The notes under the pieces were generated by a model. It worked only from the letters and a program-made list of their open reading frames with translations, searched no databases and was not told the origin of the DNA. This document shows positions 1 through 6,920 of a stretch of DNA of 45,189 nucleotides, piece by piece (positions within the stretch are counted from its first letter, which is position 1; each line of letters begins with the position of its first letter). A program made the position numbers and the translations under genes. The DNA comes from an uncultured Clostridia bacterium (GTDB lineage: Bacteria; Bacillota; Clostridia; Christensenellales; Borkfalkiaceae). Location: assembly GCA_947625555.1 (NCBI GenBank), contig CANQOT010000013.1:1-45189 (forward strand), read 5' to 3'.

Positions 1-33
1 TTATACCCAGCTTACCCTCCATAAATTCCCTTC

Positions 34-64
34 GTCGGTGCGGGGACCCGTTCTCCGCACCGAC
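34..64. repeat. GC-rich inverted repeat at the left edge
   Basis: A perfect 10-bp inverted repeat (34-43 with 55-64) encloses an 11-nt loop and is followed directly by a CCCC-GCAA-GGGG mini-hairpin at 65-76. There is no T-tract, so it is not an obvious terminator. It looks like part of the repeat-rich intergenic DNA that fills 1-380. No coding sequence can be supported here; the short reading frames at 38-247 and 229-429 are made of repeat sequence. Confidence 0.6.
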
Positions 65-106
65 CCCCGCAAGGGGTGGGGGAGTTATGAGAACAAAGTA
101 AAGTAC

Positions 107-137
107 AAAAAAACCGAGGTTCCCTCGGTTATTTTGT
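107..137. terminator. Small hairpin with flanking A and T runs, possible bidirectional terminator
   Basis: An 8-bp stem (112-119 with 123-130, loop TTC) is flanked by a run of A residues on its left and a T-rich stretch (ATTTTGTTATT) on its right. The A run would act as a U-tail for transcripts reading the minus strand, and the right side is a weak tail for the plus strand. It probably closes a gene lying outside the window. Confidence 0.5.
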
Positions 138-144
138 TATTCGC

Positions 145-181
145 GCCCCCTCCATGGGAGGGGGATCAAGGGGGTGGGGTG
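145..181. repeat. Dispersed G-rich repeat, copy 1 (CCCCCTCC-ATGGGAGGGGG type)
   Basis: A pyrimidine block CCCCCTCC faces GGGAGGGGG and is followed by GGGGGTGGGG. The same pattern recurs at 335-366, 41547-41674, 44823-44860, 44886-44923, 45014-45051 and 45142-45179. It can fold as a short hairpin, and the G runs could form a quadruplex. It is non-coding. Next to it at 210-224 lies a CACGGC-AAA-GCCGTG hairpin, apparently of the same composite family as the TCAC-TACGTGA hairpins inside the 128-bp tandem unit near 44971 and 45099. Confidence 0.75.
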
Positions 182-250
182 ACCTGCCCCTGTTTACGGG
201 GGCGGGTGGCACGGCAAAGCCGTGACAGGTGGGGGCCTTGCTTCTAATTA

Positions 251-316
251 CGTCATTCCGAGCGCAGTCGAGGAATCTCCTTATTAAGATTCACTCGGGC
301 TACGCCCTCGGAATGA
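251..316. repeat. Palindromic dispersed element (CGTCATTCCGAG family)
   Basis: The element opens with CGTCATTCCGAG and closes with its inverse CTCGGAATGA; the arms 253-262 and 307-316 are exact reverse complements across a 44-nt centre. Single-arm relatives occur at 41491-41530, 41689-41730 and, inverted, at 30359-30385. The paired arms make this a miniature palindromic element, non-coding, present in several gene gaps of the window. Confidence 0.7.
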
Positions 317-334
317 GGGACAAGACCAACCTCT

Positions 335-366
335 ACCCCCTCCATGGGAGAGGGGTAGGGGTGGGA
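335..366. repeat. Dispersed G-rich repeat, copy 2
   Basis: Second copy of the CCCCCTCC-ATGGGAG-GGGTAGGGGTGGG element. It ends only about 20 nt upstream of the -35 box of the tetR-type operon, so it marks the left border of that operon's control region. Confidence 0.7.
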
Positions 367-384
367 AAAATTTTCAAAAACCGA

Positions 385-413
385 TTGACAATGTGTTCAT
401 GCTATGATAAAAT
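385..413 (+). promoter_or_regulatory. Promoter of the TetR-ABC operon
   Basis: TTGACA at 385-390 and TAAAAT at 408-413 are separated by 17 nt. Transcription would start near 420, inside the palindrome at 411-440, which leaves about 35 nt of leader before the start codon at 455. Confidence 0.8.
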
Positions 414-440
414 AACAACTGTTATATAACGGTTGTTATT
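411..440 (+). promoter_or_regulatory. Operator palindrome, likely TetR-family binding site
   Basis: A 30-bp palindrome with only one mismatched pair: the left half AATAACAACTGTTAT mirrors the right half ATAACGGTTGTTATT. It overlaps the end of the -10 box and the predicted transcription start, and it stands directly in front of the TetR-type gene. Size and position fit a self-repression operator of this family; binding is inferred. Confidence 0.8.
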
Positions 441-454
441 TTTTTGGAGGAAGT

Positions 455-1018
455 ATGCCTAAACAAAAAATCACAAGGGAAGACGTGCTTCGGGCAGCGG
501 CGGAAGTCATGCGCAGGGGCGGTACGCAGGCGCTCGGCGCACGGGCGGTCGCAGAGGAGCTCGGCTGTTCCACCCAGCCCATCTATTCCCTCTTCGGAGG
601 GATGGGGAATTTAGAGGCCGTACTGCTCGACGAGGCAAAACGGCGGTACCATGTCTTTATCGACGAGTATCTTTCCGCGGCGGGAAAGAGCCGCTACGAG
701 GCGTTCGGCATGGGCTTTGTGAAGTTCGCCCGCGAGGAAAAGGGGCTCTTCCGTTTCCTCTTTCTCTCCGAGCATAGACCGGATGTCGACCCGTTCTTCG
801 AGGAGATCGTAGGGGAAATGTGTGCGCTTTACCGCATGGACAGGGAGCGGGCGGAGGCGTTCCACCGCGACATGGCGGTCTTTTCCTACGGGATCGCCGC
901 GAGCGTCAACTGCGGCGGTGAGAGTTCGGACGAAGAGATCTCCGCGGCGTTCGACCGTGAGTTCTACGCCCTGTATTCTTACTATTTTCCAGAGAGGCCG
1001 CGCTTTTGGGAGAAATAG
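455..1018 (+). CDS. TetR/AcrR family transcriptional regulator
   Basis: A 187-residue DNA-binding repressor, normal length for the family. Residues about 5-60 form the typical N-terminal helix-turn-helix: a TREDVLRAAAEVM helix, then ALGARAVAEELGCSTQPIYSLF as turn and recognition helix, and an EAVLLDE helix. The remainder is an all-helical ligand/dimer domain with the FAREEKGLFRFLF segment common in Clostridia TetR proteins. GGAGG at 446-450 sets the ATG. It is the first gene of a four-gene operon with an ABC exporter, and a 30-bp palindrome lies on its promoter, so self-repression relieved by an exported compound is the likely logic (inference). The ligand is unknown. Confidence 0.92.
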   Translation: MPKQKITREDVLRAAAEVMRRGGTQALGARAVAEELGCSTQPIYSLFGGMGNLEAVLLDEAKRRYHVFIDEYLSAAGKSRYEAFGMGFVKFAREEKGLFRFLFLSEHRPDVDPFFEEIVGEMCALYRMDRERAEAFHRDMAVFSYGIAASVNCGGESSDEEISAAFDREFYALYSYYFPERPRFWEK

Positions 1019-1030
1019 GGGGGAGAAGCT

Positions 1031-1459
1031 ATGCAAAACTTCGGTATGAGTATGCTGTGGTTTTGGGTGTGCTATATTGCCGTAACATGCGTTGGCGTGG
1101 CGCACTGTGTGTTCAACATCAAGGTATTGCACATGAAGCCGATGGACGAGCATTCGATGGGCGAGGGATATGAGGCGACGAAACCGTGGCATCCCCTATA
1201 TAATATTGTGCTGTTTCCGCTTTTCGGCTGGCTCTACATGCGGGGGCTCGCCACGCCGACTGCGGCCGAGGCGCTTATTACGGGCGCTATATGGGCGGGC
1301 ATCTGCATTGTGTTCGACCTCGTCGGCTGGGTTTTGATCCCTCACCCGTGGCGGCTCACTTTTCGGCAGTTTTACATAGAATATCAACCCCATATTACGC
1401 TGATCTATCTTATCATCTTTCTCTCTCCCCTTGTGGGGTACGGGTTTGCGATGCTGTAA
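1031..1459 (+). CDS. Small four-helix integral membrane protein, function unknown
   Basis: 142 residues with four predicted membrane segments, at about 5-27, 58-76, 81-104 and 118-140. The loop before the last helix carries a polar, aromatic motif (HPWRLTFRQFYIEYQPH) that looks conserved-family-like rather than random. I do not recognise the family with confidence. The ATG follows a GGGGGGAG ribosome site 12 nt after the regulator, and the ABC ATPase starts 9 nt downstream, so it is translated as part of the TetR-ABC operon. It could be an accessory subunit of the exporter or an independent resistance protein; nothing in the sequence decides. Confidence 0.8.
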   Translation: MQNFGMSMLWFWVCYIAVTCVGVAHCVFNIKVLHMKPMDEHSMGEGYEATKPWHPLYNIVLFPLFGWLYMRGLATPTAAEALITGAIWAGICIVFDLVGWVLIPHPWRLTFRQFYIEYQPHITLIYLIIFLSPLVGYGFAML

Positions 1460-1468
1460 GGAGTGCAT

Positions 1469-2377
1469 ATGAATGTAATCGAAATTTCACATCTCAAAAA
1501 GTATTTCGGCGACGTGAAGGCGGTGGACGACATCAGCTTCTGCGTCGAGGAGGCGGAATTTTTCGCCTTTCTCGGCGTGAACGGGGCGGGCAAGAGCACG
1601 ACGATCTCCGTTCTCTGCGGAAAGGAGCCGCCCACGGACGGGCGCGTTCTCATCGGCGGGGAGCCGATCGGCAAGGAGCGGGGAGAGGTCAAACGCACTC
1701 TCGGCGTCGTCTTTCAGGAGAGCATGCTCGACGGTTCACTCACCCTCTTGGACAATCTCAGATACCGCGCCGCCCTCTACGGCATCTTTGGGAAGGAGTA
1801 TGAGGAGCGGCTTCAAAAGATCTCCGCCCTTTTGGACCTTGCGCCCATTTTGAAGCGGCGGGTCTCCAAGCTCTCCGGCGGACAGCGCAGAAGGGGGGAT
1901 ATCGCGCGCGCCCTCGTGCATCGCCCGCGCATCCTCATCCTCGACGAGCCCACGACGGGGCTGGATCCGCAGACGAGAAAGGGCATCTGGGAGGCGGTGA
2001 GCAGGCTTAGAAGTGAGCAAAACGTCACCGTATTTTTGACGACGCACTACATGGAAGAAGCGGCGGATGCCGACCGCATCGTCATCATCGACGGTGGAAA
2101 AATTCTTGCCGACGACACCCCGCTTCGCCTCAAGGAAAAATACACGGGTGACTTCATTACCCTATACCATGTCCGCGAAGAGGATGTTAGAAAGCTCGCC
2201 ATGCCCTACGAAAAAGTGGGAGAAAAATTCCGCATCGAAGTGAAGAGTTCCGCCGCGGCGCGCGAACTCATCACAGCACACCCCGAGCTCTTTTGCGACT
2301 TCGAACTCACCAAGGGAAAGATGGACGACGTATTTTTGGCCGTCACGGGAAAACGTATCGGAGGGGAAAACGCATGA
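1469..2377 (+). CDS. ABC transporter ATP-binding protein (DrrA/CcmA-type exporter ATPase)
   Basis: 302 residues. All ATPase motifs are intact: Walker A GVNGAGKST, Q-loop VVFQE, signature LSGGQ, Walker B ILILDEPT and switch histidine TTHYMEEA. Order and spacing match exporter ATPases of the daunorubicin-resistance type, with a short C-terminal extension beyond the core. A GTG at 1463 is in frame, but it overlaps the AAGGAG ribosome site at 1458-1463; the ATG at 1469 has ideal 5-nt spacing and is chosen. The stop overlaps the start of the permease (ATGA), so the two halves are translationally coupled. It would power export of an unknown compound with the next gene. Confidence 0.94.
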   Translation: MNVIEISHLKKYFGDVKAVDDISFCVEEAEFFAFLGVNGAGKSTTISVLCGKEPPTDGRVLIGGEPIGKERGEVKRTLGVVFQESMLDGSLTLLDNLRYRAALYGIFGKEYEERLQKISALLDLAPILKRRVSKLSGGQRRRGDIARALVHRPRILILDEPTTGLDPQTRKGIWEAVSRLRSEQNVTVFLTTHYMEEAADADRIVIIDGGKILADDTPLRLKEKYTGDFITLYHVREEDVRKLAMPYEKVGEKFRIEVKSSAAARELITAHPELFCDFELTKGKMDDVFLAVTGKRIGGENA

Positions 2378-3282
2378 AAAAGCTCAAAACGCTTCGCGCT
2401 CTCATTGCGCGAAACGCCAAAATTTACTTCCGCGACAAGGGCGTTTTCTTCCCGTCCCTTCTCGCGCCCCTCATTCTGCTCTTCCTCTTCATCGCCTTTT
2501 TGGGGAACGTTTACCGCGACTCTATCCGAAGCATCGCGGGGGAAGCGGGCATTGTCATCTCGGGCGGGGCGGTCGAGAGCATCGCGAGCGGGTGGCTCAT
2601 CTCCTCCCTGCTTGCCGTGTGCGCGGTGACCATCGCCTTTACCGCCAATCTCGTCATGGTGCAGGATAAGGTGACGGCGCGAATTGACGATCTCAATGTC
2701 TCGCCCGTCTCCCGCCATATCCTCGCCCTCTCCTATTTTATCTCTACCTTCGCGGTGACGACGCTCATCTGCCTCGTCGCGCTCGGGGCGGGCTTTGTCT
2801 ATATCGGGATCGCGGGCTGGCATCTTACGGCGCTTGACGTCATCTCCTCGATTGCAGATACGCTTCTTTTGACCCTCTTCGGAACGGCGCTCTCCTCGCT
2901 CGTGTGCCGCTTTGTCCGCTCGCAAGGGGGCGTTACGGCGGTACAGGCGACCGTTTCGTCGGCATACGGCTTCTTATGCGGGGCATACATTCCCTTCGGA
3001 AATCTTACCCCGTGGTTGAGAAAGATCTTGATGTTCCTCCCCGGTTCTTACGGTACGGGACTTCTGCATGAACACCTCATGGGCGGCGCGATCGACGCCC
3101 TCGCAAAAGACGGCGCGCCCGCGGCGGCGGTGGAAGGTTTGAGGCATGGCTTCGACTGCACCCTCGACTTCTTCGGCAGCGACGTTCCGCTGTTTGCCTG
3201 TTACCTCGTCCTCATCGGCGCTACTGCGGTTCTCATCGGCGTTTACGTCGCGCTGTGTGCCGCGCGAAAAAAACGGAAGTGA
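2374..3282 (+). CDS. ABC-2 type transporter permease
   Basis: 302 residues and about six membrane segments, starting with an N-terminal amphipathic stretch (LRALIARNAKIYFRDKGV) and a first helix LLAPLILLFLFIAFL, as in DrrB-like ABC-2 permeases. A long in-frame extension upstream is possible, but the ATG at 2374 has GGAGGGG at 2360-2366 and overlaps the ATPase stop by 4 nt, so it is the start. It is the membrane half of the exporter encoded with the ATPase. It closes the operon; a weak CCCGT/ACGGG hairpin at 3296-3314 followed by TTTTCT may end transcription. Confidence 0.9.
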   Translation: MKKLKTLRALIARNAKIYFRDKGVFFPSLLAPLILLFLFIAFLGNVYRDSIRSIAGEAGIVISGGAVESIASGWLISSLLAVCAVTIAFTANLVMVQDKVTARIDDLNVSPVSRHILALSYFISTFAVTTLICLVALGAGFVYIGIAGWHLTALDVISSIADTLLLTLFGTALSSLVCRFVRSQGGVTAVQATVSSAYGFLCGAYIPFGNLTPWLRKILMFLPGSYGTGLLHEHLMGGAIDALAKDGAPAAAVEGLRHGFDCTLDFFGSDVPLFACYLVLIGATAVLIGVYVALCAARKKRK

Positions 3283-3321
3283 TCTGCGCCCTGTCCCCGT
3301 CCGCAAAAAACGGGTTTTCTC

Positions 3322-3349
3322 TTGATTTTTTCATACGATATGTTATAAT
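3322..3349 (+). promoter_or_regulatory. Promoter of the 1126-residue surface protein gene
   Basis: TTGATT at 3322-3327 and a perfect TATAAT at 3344-3349 lie 16 nt apart, with an extended TGT just before the -10 box. Transcription would begin near 3356, giving a leader of about 23 nt. Confidence 0.8.
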
Positions 3350-3378
3350 GGGTAGGAAAGTACATCGGGAGGTATGCC

Positions 3379-6300
3379 GTGAAGAAATCGCAGATAACGA
3401 TCGCCGCTCTGCTTGCGGGCGCGCTCTTCGGCGCGGCGCTCCCCGCATCCCTTGGCGGGAAGCGGGCAAATGCGCAGGTCTCGCTCTCCTACGATCATTC
3501 CATTCGCGGCATCGCGGGGCAGAGCGTTTCCGCCTCCGACCTTCTCGAACAGGCATACGGCTCTGCGGTCGGCCCGACCGAGAAAAAATGGCTGGCTGAG
3601 AGCGGGTTTTTTGCGCTCGACTGCATCCGGTCTATCCCCGCATCCTATGTGGAGCTTACCGAAGAGGGCGGCAGCTATACCGTGCAGGCGAGGCCCTATT
3701 CCTATATCGGGGAGAGCGGCCGCACGGTCGTTTTTACGCCTTCCACCGTCGGCGGTACGCCCTTTGCGCGGCAGGGCGAAAACTACACTGCGACGTTAAA
3801 CGCGGGGGGCATGTCCGAGGATAGCCTTTCGGTTTCGTACGAGACGACCGTCACCGTCGCCGCCGAGGACATCACGGAGATCGCCAATGCGGCCTACCGT
3901 GCGGGCGCAGATCTCTCCCGCAAGATCGCCGAGGACGGGGAGGAGGGCACGAACTTCACCGAGGCCCTCGCAAATTACAGGGCGGCGCAGGCGGCATATG
4001 AGGAATATCTTTCGGCCTATGCCGCATATGAGAATGCCGAAAGGGAGTACCGCGCCTATCTTTCCGCCTATGCGGAGTGGAGCCGAAAAGACAGCGCCTA
4101 CCGCGCCTATTTGCAGCAATACGACGACTATCTTGCAGCCAAGGCGGCGTATGAAGCATACGAAAAAGACCTCGCGGCTTACTATCGCGACTTGCAAGCG
4201 TACCGGGACTATCTCGCCGCCCTCGCGCAGTACGAGGTCGATTATAACGCCTATATCGAGGGGCTCGATTCCCCCGAAAAACGGACGGTGTTCGAGCAGA
4301 TCGCCTACATGGATTTCATCGAAGAGGCGGCCTATCTCACGGAGGGTGGTTCGCCGCGCACCCTTTACAGCGCGGTCATGGGCAATTCTGTCTCCCTCGT
4401 GCTCGACCAAAAGGACGCGCTCGTCAACCTCAACCGCAACTACCGCGAGCCCATCGAACTTGCGGACAGGGTGACCCATCTTTTGCGCGAGGACATTCTT
4501 CCCCGCTACCACGCCTTGAAGTCTGCCTCCGTCGAGGAGAAATACGCCTTCTATATCGCGTACAGTGCGGCCGCGCGCGACGCGTTCAGCGAGCTCTTGC
4601 GCGCCCTCGATTGGCTCTATCGCCAGAACACCGTCCGCATGGCCATCGAGACCAAGGACCGCGTTCCGCAGTTCCGCCTTCTCCTTGCCCAGCTCTGTGT
4701 CATCTGCAATCTCCTCACCGACGGGCCCGTCGCCAACTACGATAAGATCTATTTGCGCGGCGGGAAGAAGTACGATTTCGACGAGAATTACCGCATCGAC
4801 GGCTTTACCCCGCAGGAGCTCATACGGGGGGCGGAGATCCCCGCGGACAACGGGAATGCCGAACCCCTCGCAGGGGGACTGCCCGCAATGCCCGACCTGC
4901 CCGTGCGGCCCGACGAAGTCTCTCCCCCGGGGACGATGCCCGTCCGCCCGCGCGATCCCGTCGAACCGACTGCCGCAGCGCCTGCGGGCGAGGCGCCCGC
5001 CGAAAAGCCCGAGCCGCACGCTCCCGTCGCGGTCGAAGTGCCCGACGAACCGATACCCTTCATACCCACCGCCGCCGAGCGCGCCCTCGCGGAGGCCTAC
5101 GACGGGGGGGAACTCGCATTCCGCGAGGCCAAGACGGACGACTATTCCTTCGTGCTCTATGCGACCTGCAAAAAATATCTCCCGAACGTCCCGTTTGCGA
5201 CCCTGCGCTTCTACCCGACCGAGGACGGGGACAATTTCTACGAGATCGAGGCGAAGGTGGGCGAAACGCCCGATTTGAGCGCGCTCTCGCCCTACAAGGA
5301 GCGCGCGGGGCACAATTGCGTATTTGCGGAATGGGTGACGGAAACGGACGGGATCCGCACCCCTGTCGACCTTTCGAAGGTGCGTGCGGGGGAGAAGCTC
5401 ACCCTCTATCCGCGCTTCGAAGAGACGCCCCTGCGCTTCCCCGTCGTGTGGGAGATCGACGGGAAGGAGGTGAGCGCTCTTTGCGAATACGGGCAGTTGC
5501 CCGTCTTTGACGGCGTTCCCCAAAAGCAGGGCAAAGGGGTGGAATTTTACCGCTTTGTCGGCTGGCAGGCGGGGGATGAATTTTACCCCGCGGGGCAATC
5601 GCTGCCACCCATGTCCGAAAGCGGGGCCCATTACACCGCCCGTTTCGAGGCTTCGTCGCTCGCCGATTGGAACGGCGGGGACCTTGAAGTGACCTACGAA
5701 AACGGCGTCTTTTCGGCGGATATCCGCCCCGCGGACGCCATGCTTGTCCATGTCGGCGCGCTCTTTGCGCGTGCGGCGGAGGAGAACGCGGAGGTGGAAC
5801 TTTGCGCCTCCTTCGAGACCGTCCGTTTGGGCGTAGACGACGTCGTGCGCGTTGCGGAGAGCGGCGCCGAGGACATCCTCGTTTCGCTCTCGACGTCGGG
5901 CGCGGGCAGTCGGCTGTTTTATCGGTTTGCCGTCGATCTTCGCCGCGGCGGCGTCTCCCTTTCGCTCGATTGCACCTTCACGGTGCGGGCGCGCATTCTT
6001 TTAGAACATGCGCATGTCTACCTCGTCGACGGGGAGGGGGAGCAGATCGCGTTCCGCACCGAGGGGGAGAGCATTGTCTTTTCCATGCGGGCGGGCGACG
6101 TGCTCGGGCTGGGCACGATGTACGCGGTCGGCGTCGTCCCCACTTCCATTGCGCACGTCGAAACGAACGCGAAGGGCGGCCTCGCGCGGCCGGGCGATAC
6201 CGTCAAAGTGACGGTCGGCGACTTCGTCCCCGGGAGATATCTCGGCTCCGTCTATGTCGTCGGCGCGGACGGCACGGAGATCCCCGTGACGGAAAACGCC

Positions 6301-6759
6301 TTTACCATGCCCGAGGGTGACGTCATCGTCGGCATCATCGGGGCATACCATGTCTACAACATCACCTTCCTTTCGGATGGAAAGGTCTTGCGCGTTTCCA
6401 CCTACCGCTACGGCGATACGATCGTCGCGCCCGCCTCGCCCTCCAAGCCCTCCGACGGGGTCTACTCCTACACCTTCGAGCGGTGGGACCATGCGGTGGA
6501 CGTCTGCACGGGCGACGACGTTTTTACAGCCGTCTTTGCCTCTGAAAAGTTGCCCGACCCCCCCAAGCACGGGCCGAGCAAACTCTATATCATGCTCCTC
6601 ACGGCAGAGATCGGGGGGCCCGTCCTCGTCGTTTTAGCCATTGCGATCGCCATTGCCGTTATCTTGCACCGCAGGCGCGCAAAGCGGGCTTCGGCGGACG
6701 CGAACCGACCTTCCGTGGACGACGGGACGCAAGAAAAGCCGCCCGAGGACGAAAAATAA
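3379..6759 (+). CDS. Large secreted surface protein with Tyr/Ala-rich helical stalk, InlB-like repeats and C-terminal membrane anchor
   Basis: 1126 residues, GTG start with GGGAGG at 3367-3372. Residues 1-33 are a signal peptide ending in RANAQ. A beta-rich N-terminal part follows, then a roughly 100-residue segment (about 194-297) almost entirely of Ala, Tyr, Glu, Asp and Arg with a tyrosine every three to four positions, predicted as a long helix. A further helical region leads to a proline-rich linker (about 487-567). Residues about 590-755 hold two InlB-type repeats (FAEWV, GWQAGD), and a similar unit near 1040 has FERWDH. A single helix at about 1070-1092 is followed by RRRAKR and a short acidic tail. 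No LPXTG motif is present, so it is a type I membrane-anchored wall protein. Partner and function are unknown. Confidence 0.85.
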   Translation: MKKSQITIAALLAGALFGAALPASLGGKRANAQVSLSYDHSIRGIAGQSVSASDLLEQAYGSAVGPTEKKWLAESGFFALDCIRSIPASYVELTEEGGSYTVQARPYSYIGESGRTVVFTPSTVGGTPFARQGENYTATLNAGGMSEDSLSVSYETTVTVAAEDITEIANAAYRAGADLSRKIAEDGEEGTNFTEALANYRAAQAAYEEYLSAYAAYENAEREYRAYLSAYAEWSRKDSAYRAYLQQYDDYLAAKAAYEAYEKDLAAYYRDLQAYRDYLAALAQYEVDYNAYIEGLDSPEKRTVFEQIAYMDFIEEAAYLTEGGSPRTLYSAVMGNSVSLVLDQKDALVNLNRNYREPIELADRVTHLLREDILPRYHALKSASVEEKYAFYIAYSAAARDAFSELLRALDWLYRQNTVRMAIETKDRVPQFRLLLAQLCVICNLLTDGPVANYDKIYLRGGKKYDFDENYRIDGFTPQELIRGAEIPADNGNAEPLAGGLPAMPDLPVRPDEVSPPGTMPVRPRDPVEPTAAAPAGEAPAEKPEPHAPVAVEVPDEPIPFIPTAAERALAEAYDGGELAFREAKTDDYSFVLYATCKKYLPNVPFATLRFYPTEDGDNFYEIEAKVGETPDLSALSPYKERAGHNCVFAEWVTETDGIRTPVDLSKVRAGEKLTLYPRFEETPLRFPVVWEIDGKEVSALCEYGQLPVFDGVPQKQGKGVEFYRFVGWQAGDEFYPAGQSLPPMSESGAHYTARFEASSLADWNGGDLEVTYENGVFSADIRPADAMLVHVGALFARAAEENAEVELCASFETVRLGVDDVVRVAESGAEDILVSLSTSGAGSRLFYRFAVDLRRGGVSLSLDCTFTVRARILLEHAHVYLVDGEGEQIAFRTEGESIVFSMRAGDVLGLGTMYAVGVVPTSIAHVETNAKGGLARPGDTVKVTVGDFVPGRYLGSVYVVGADGTEIPVTENAFTMPEGDVIVGIIGAYHVYNITFLSDGKVLRVSTYRYGDTIVAPASPSKPSDGVYSYTFERWDHAVDVCTGDDVFTAVFASEKLPDPPKHGPSKLYIMLLTAEIGGPVLVVLAIAIAIAVILHRRRAKRASADANRPSVDDGTQEKPPEDEK

Positions 6760-6812
6760 GGGGATATCCGTCGAATTTTGCGAAAAAAGGTAAAAAATTT
6801 CGCCAATTCCTA

Positions 6813-6841
6813 TTGACAATCGCGCATAAACACTTTAATAT
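6813..6841 (+). promoter_or_regulatory. Promoter of the 1369-residue surface protein gene
   Basis: TTGACA at 6813-6818 and TAATAT at 6836-6841 are 17 nt apart. The transcript would start near 6848, leaving a leader of about 73 nt that contains a GCGAAA-T-TTTCGC hairpin at 6873-6885. Confidence 0.8.
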
Positions 6842-6920
6842 ATAAACTACGAAAAACTTTTTGGGGCGTGGTGCGAAATTTTCGCGGGCGCTCCGAATGA
6901 ATCCAGTAAGGGAGAGTATC

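Noticed and set aside
38-429. Two short frames at the left edge
   Set aside because: Made of dispersed repeats with stems; no ribosome sites and no protein-like composition.
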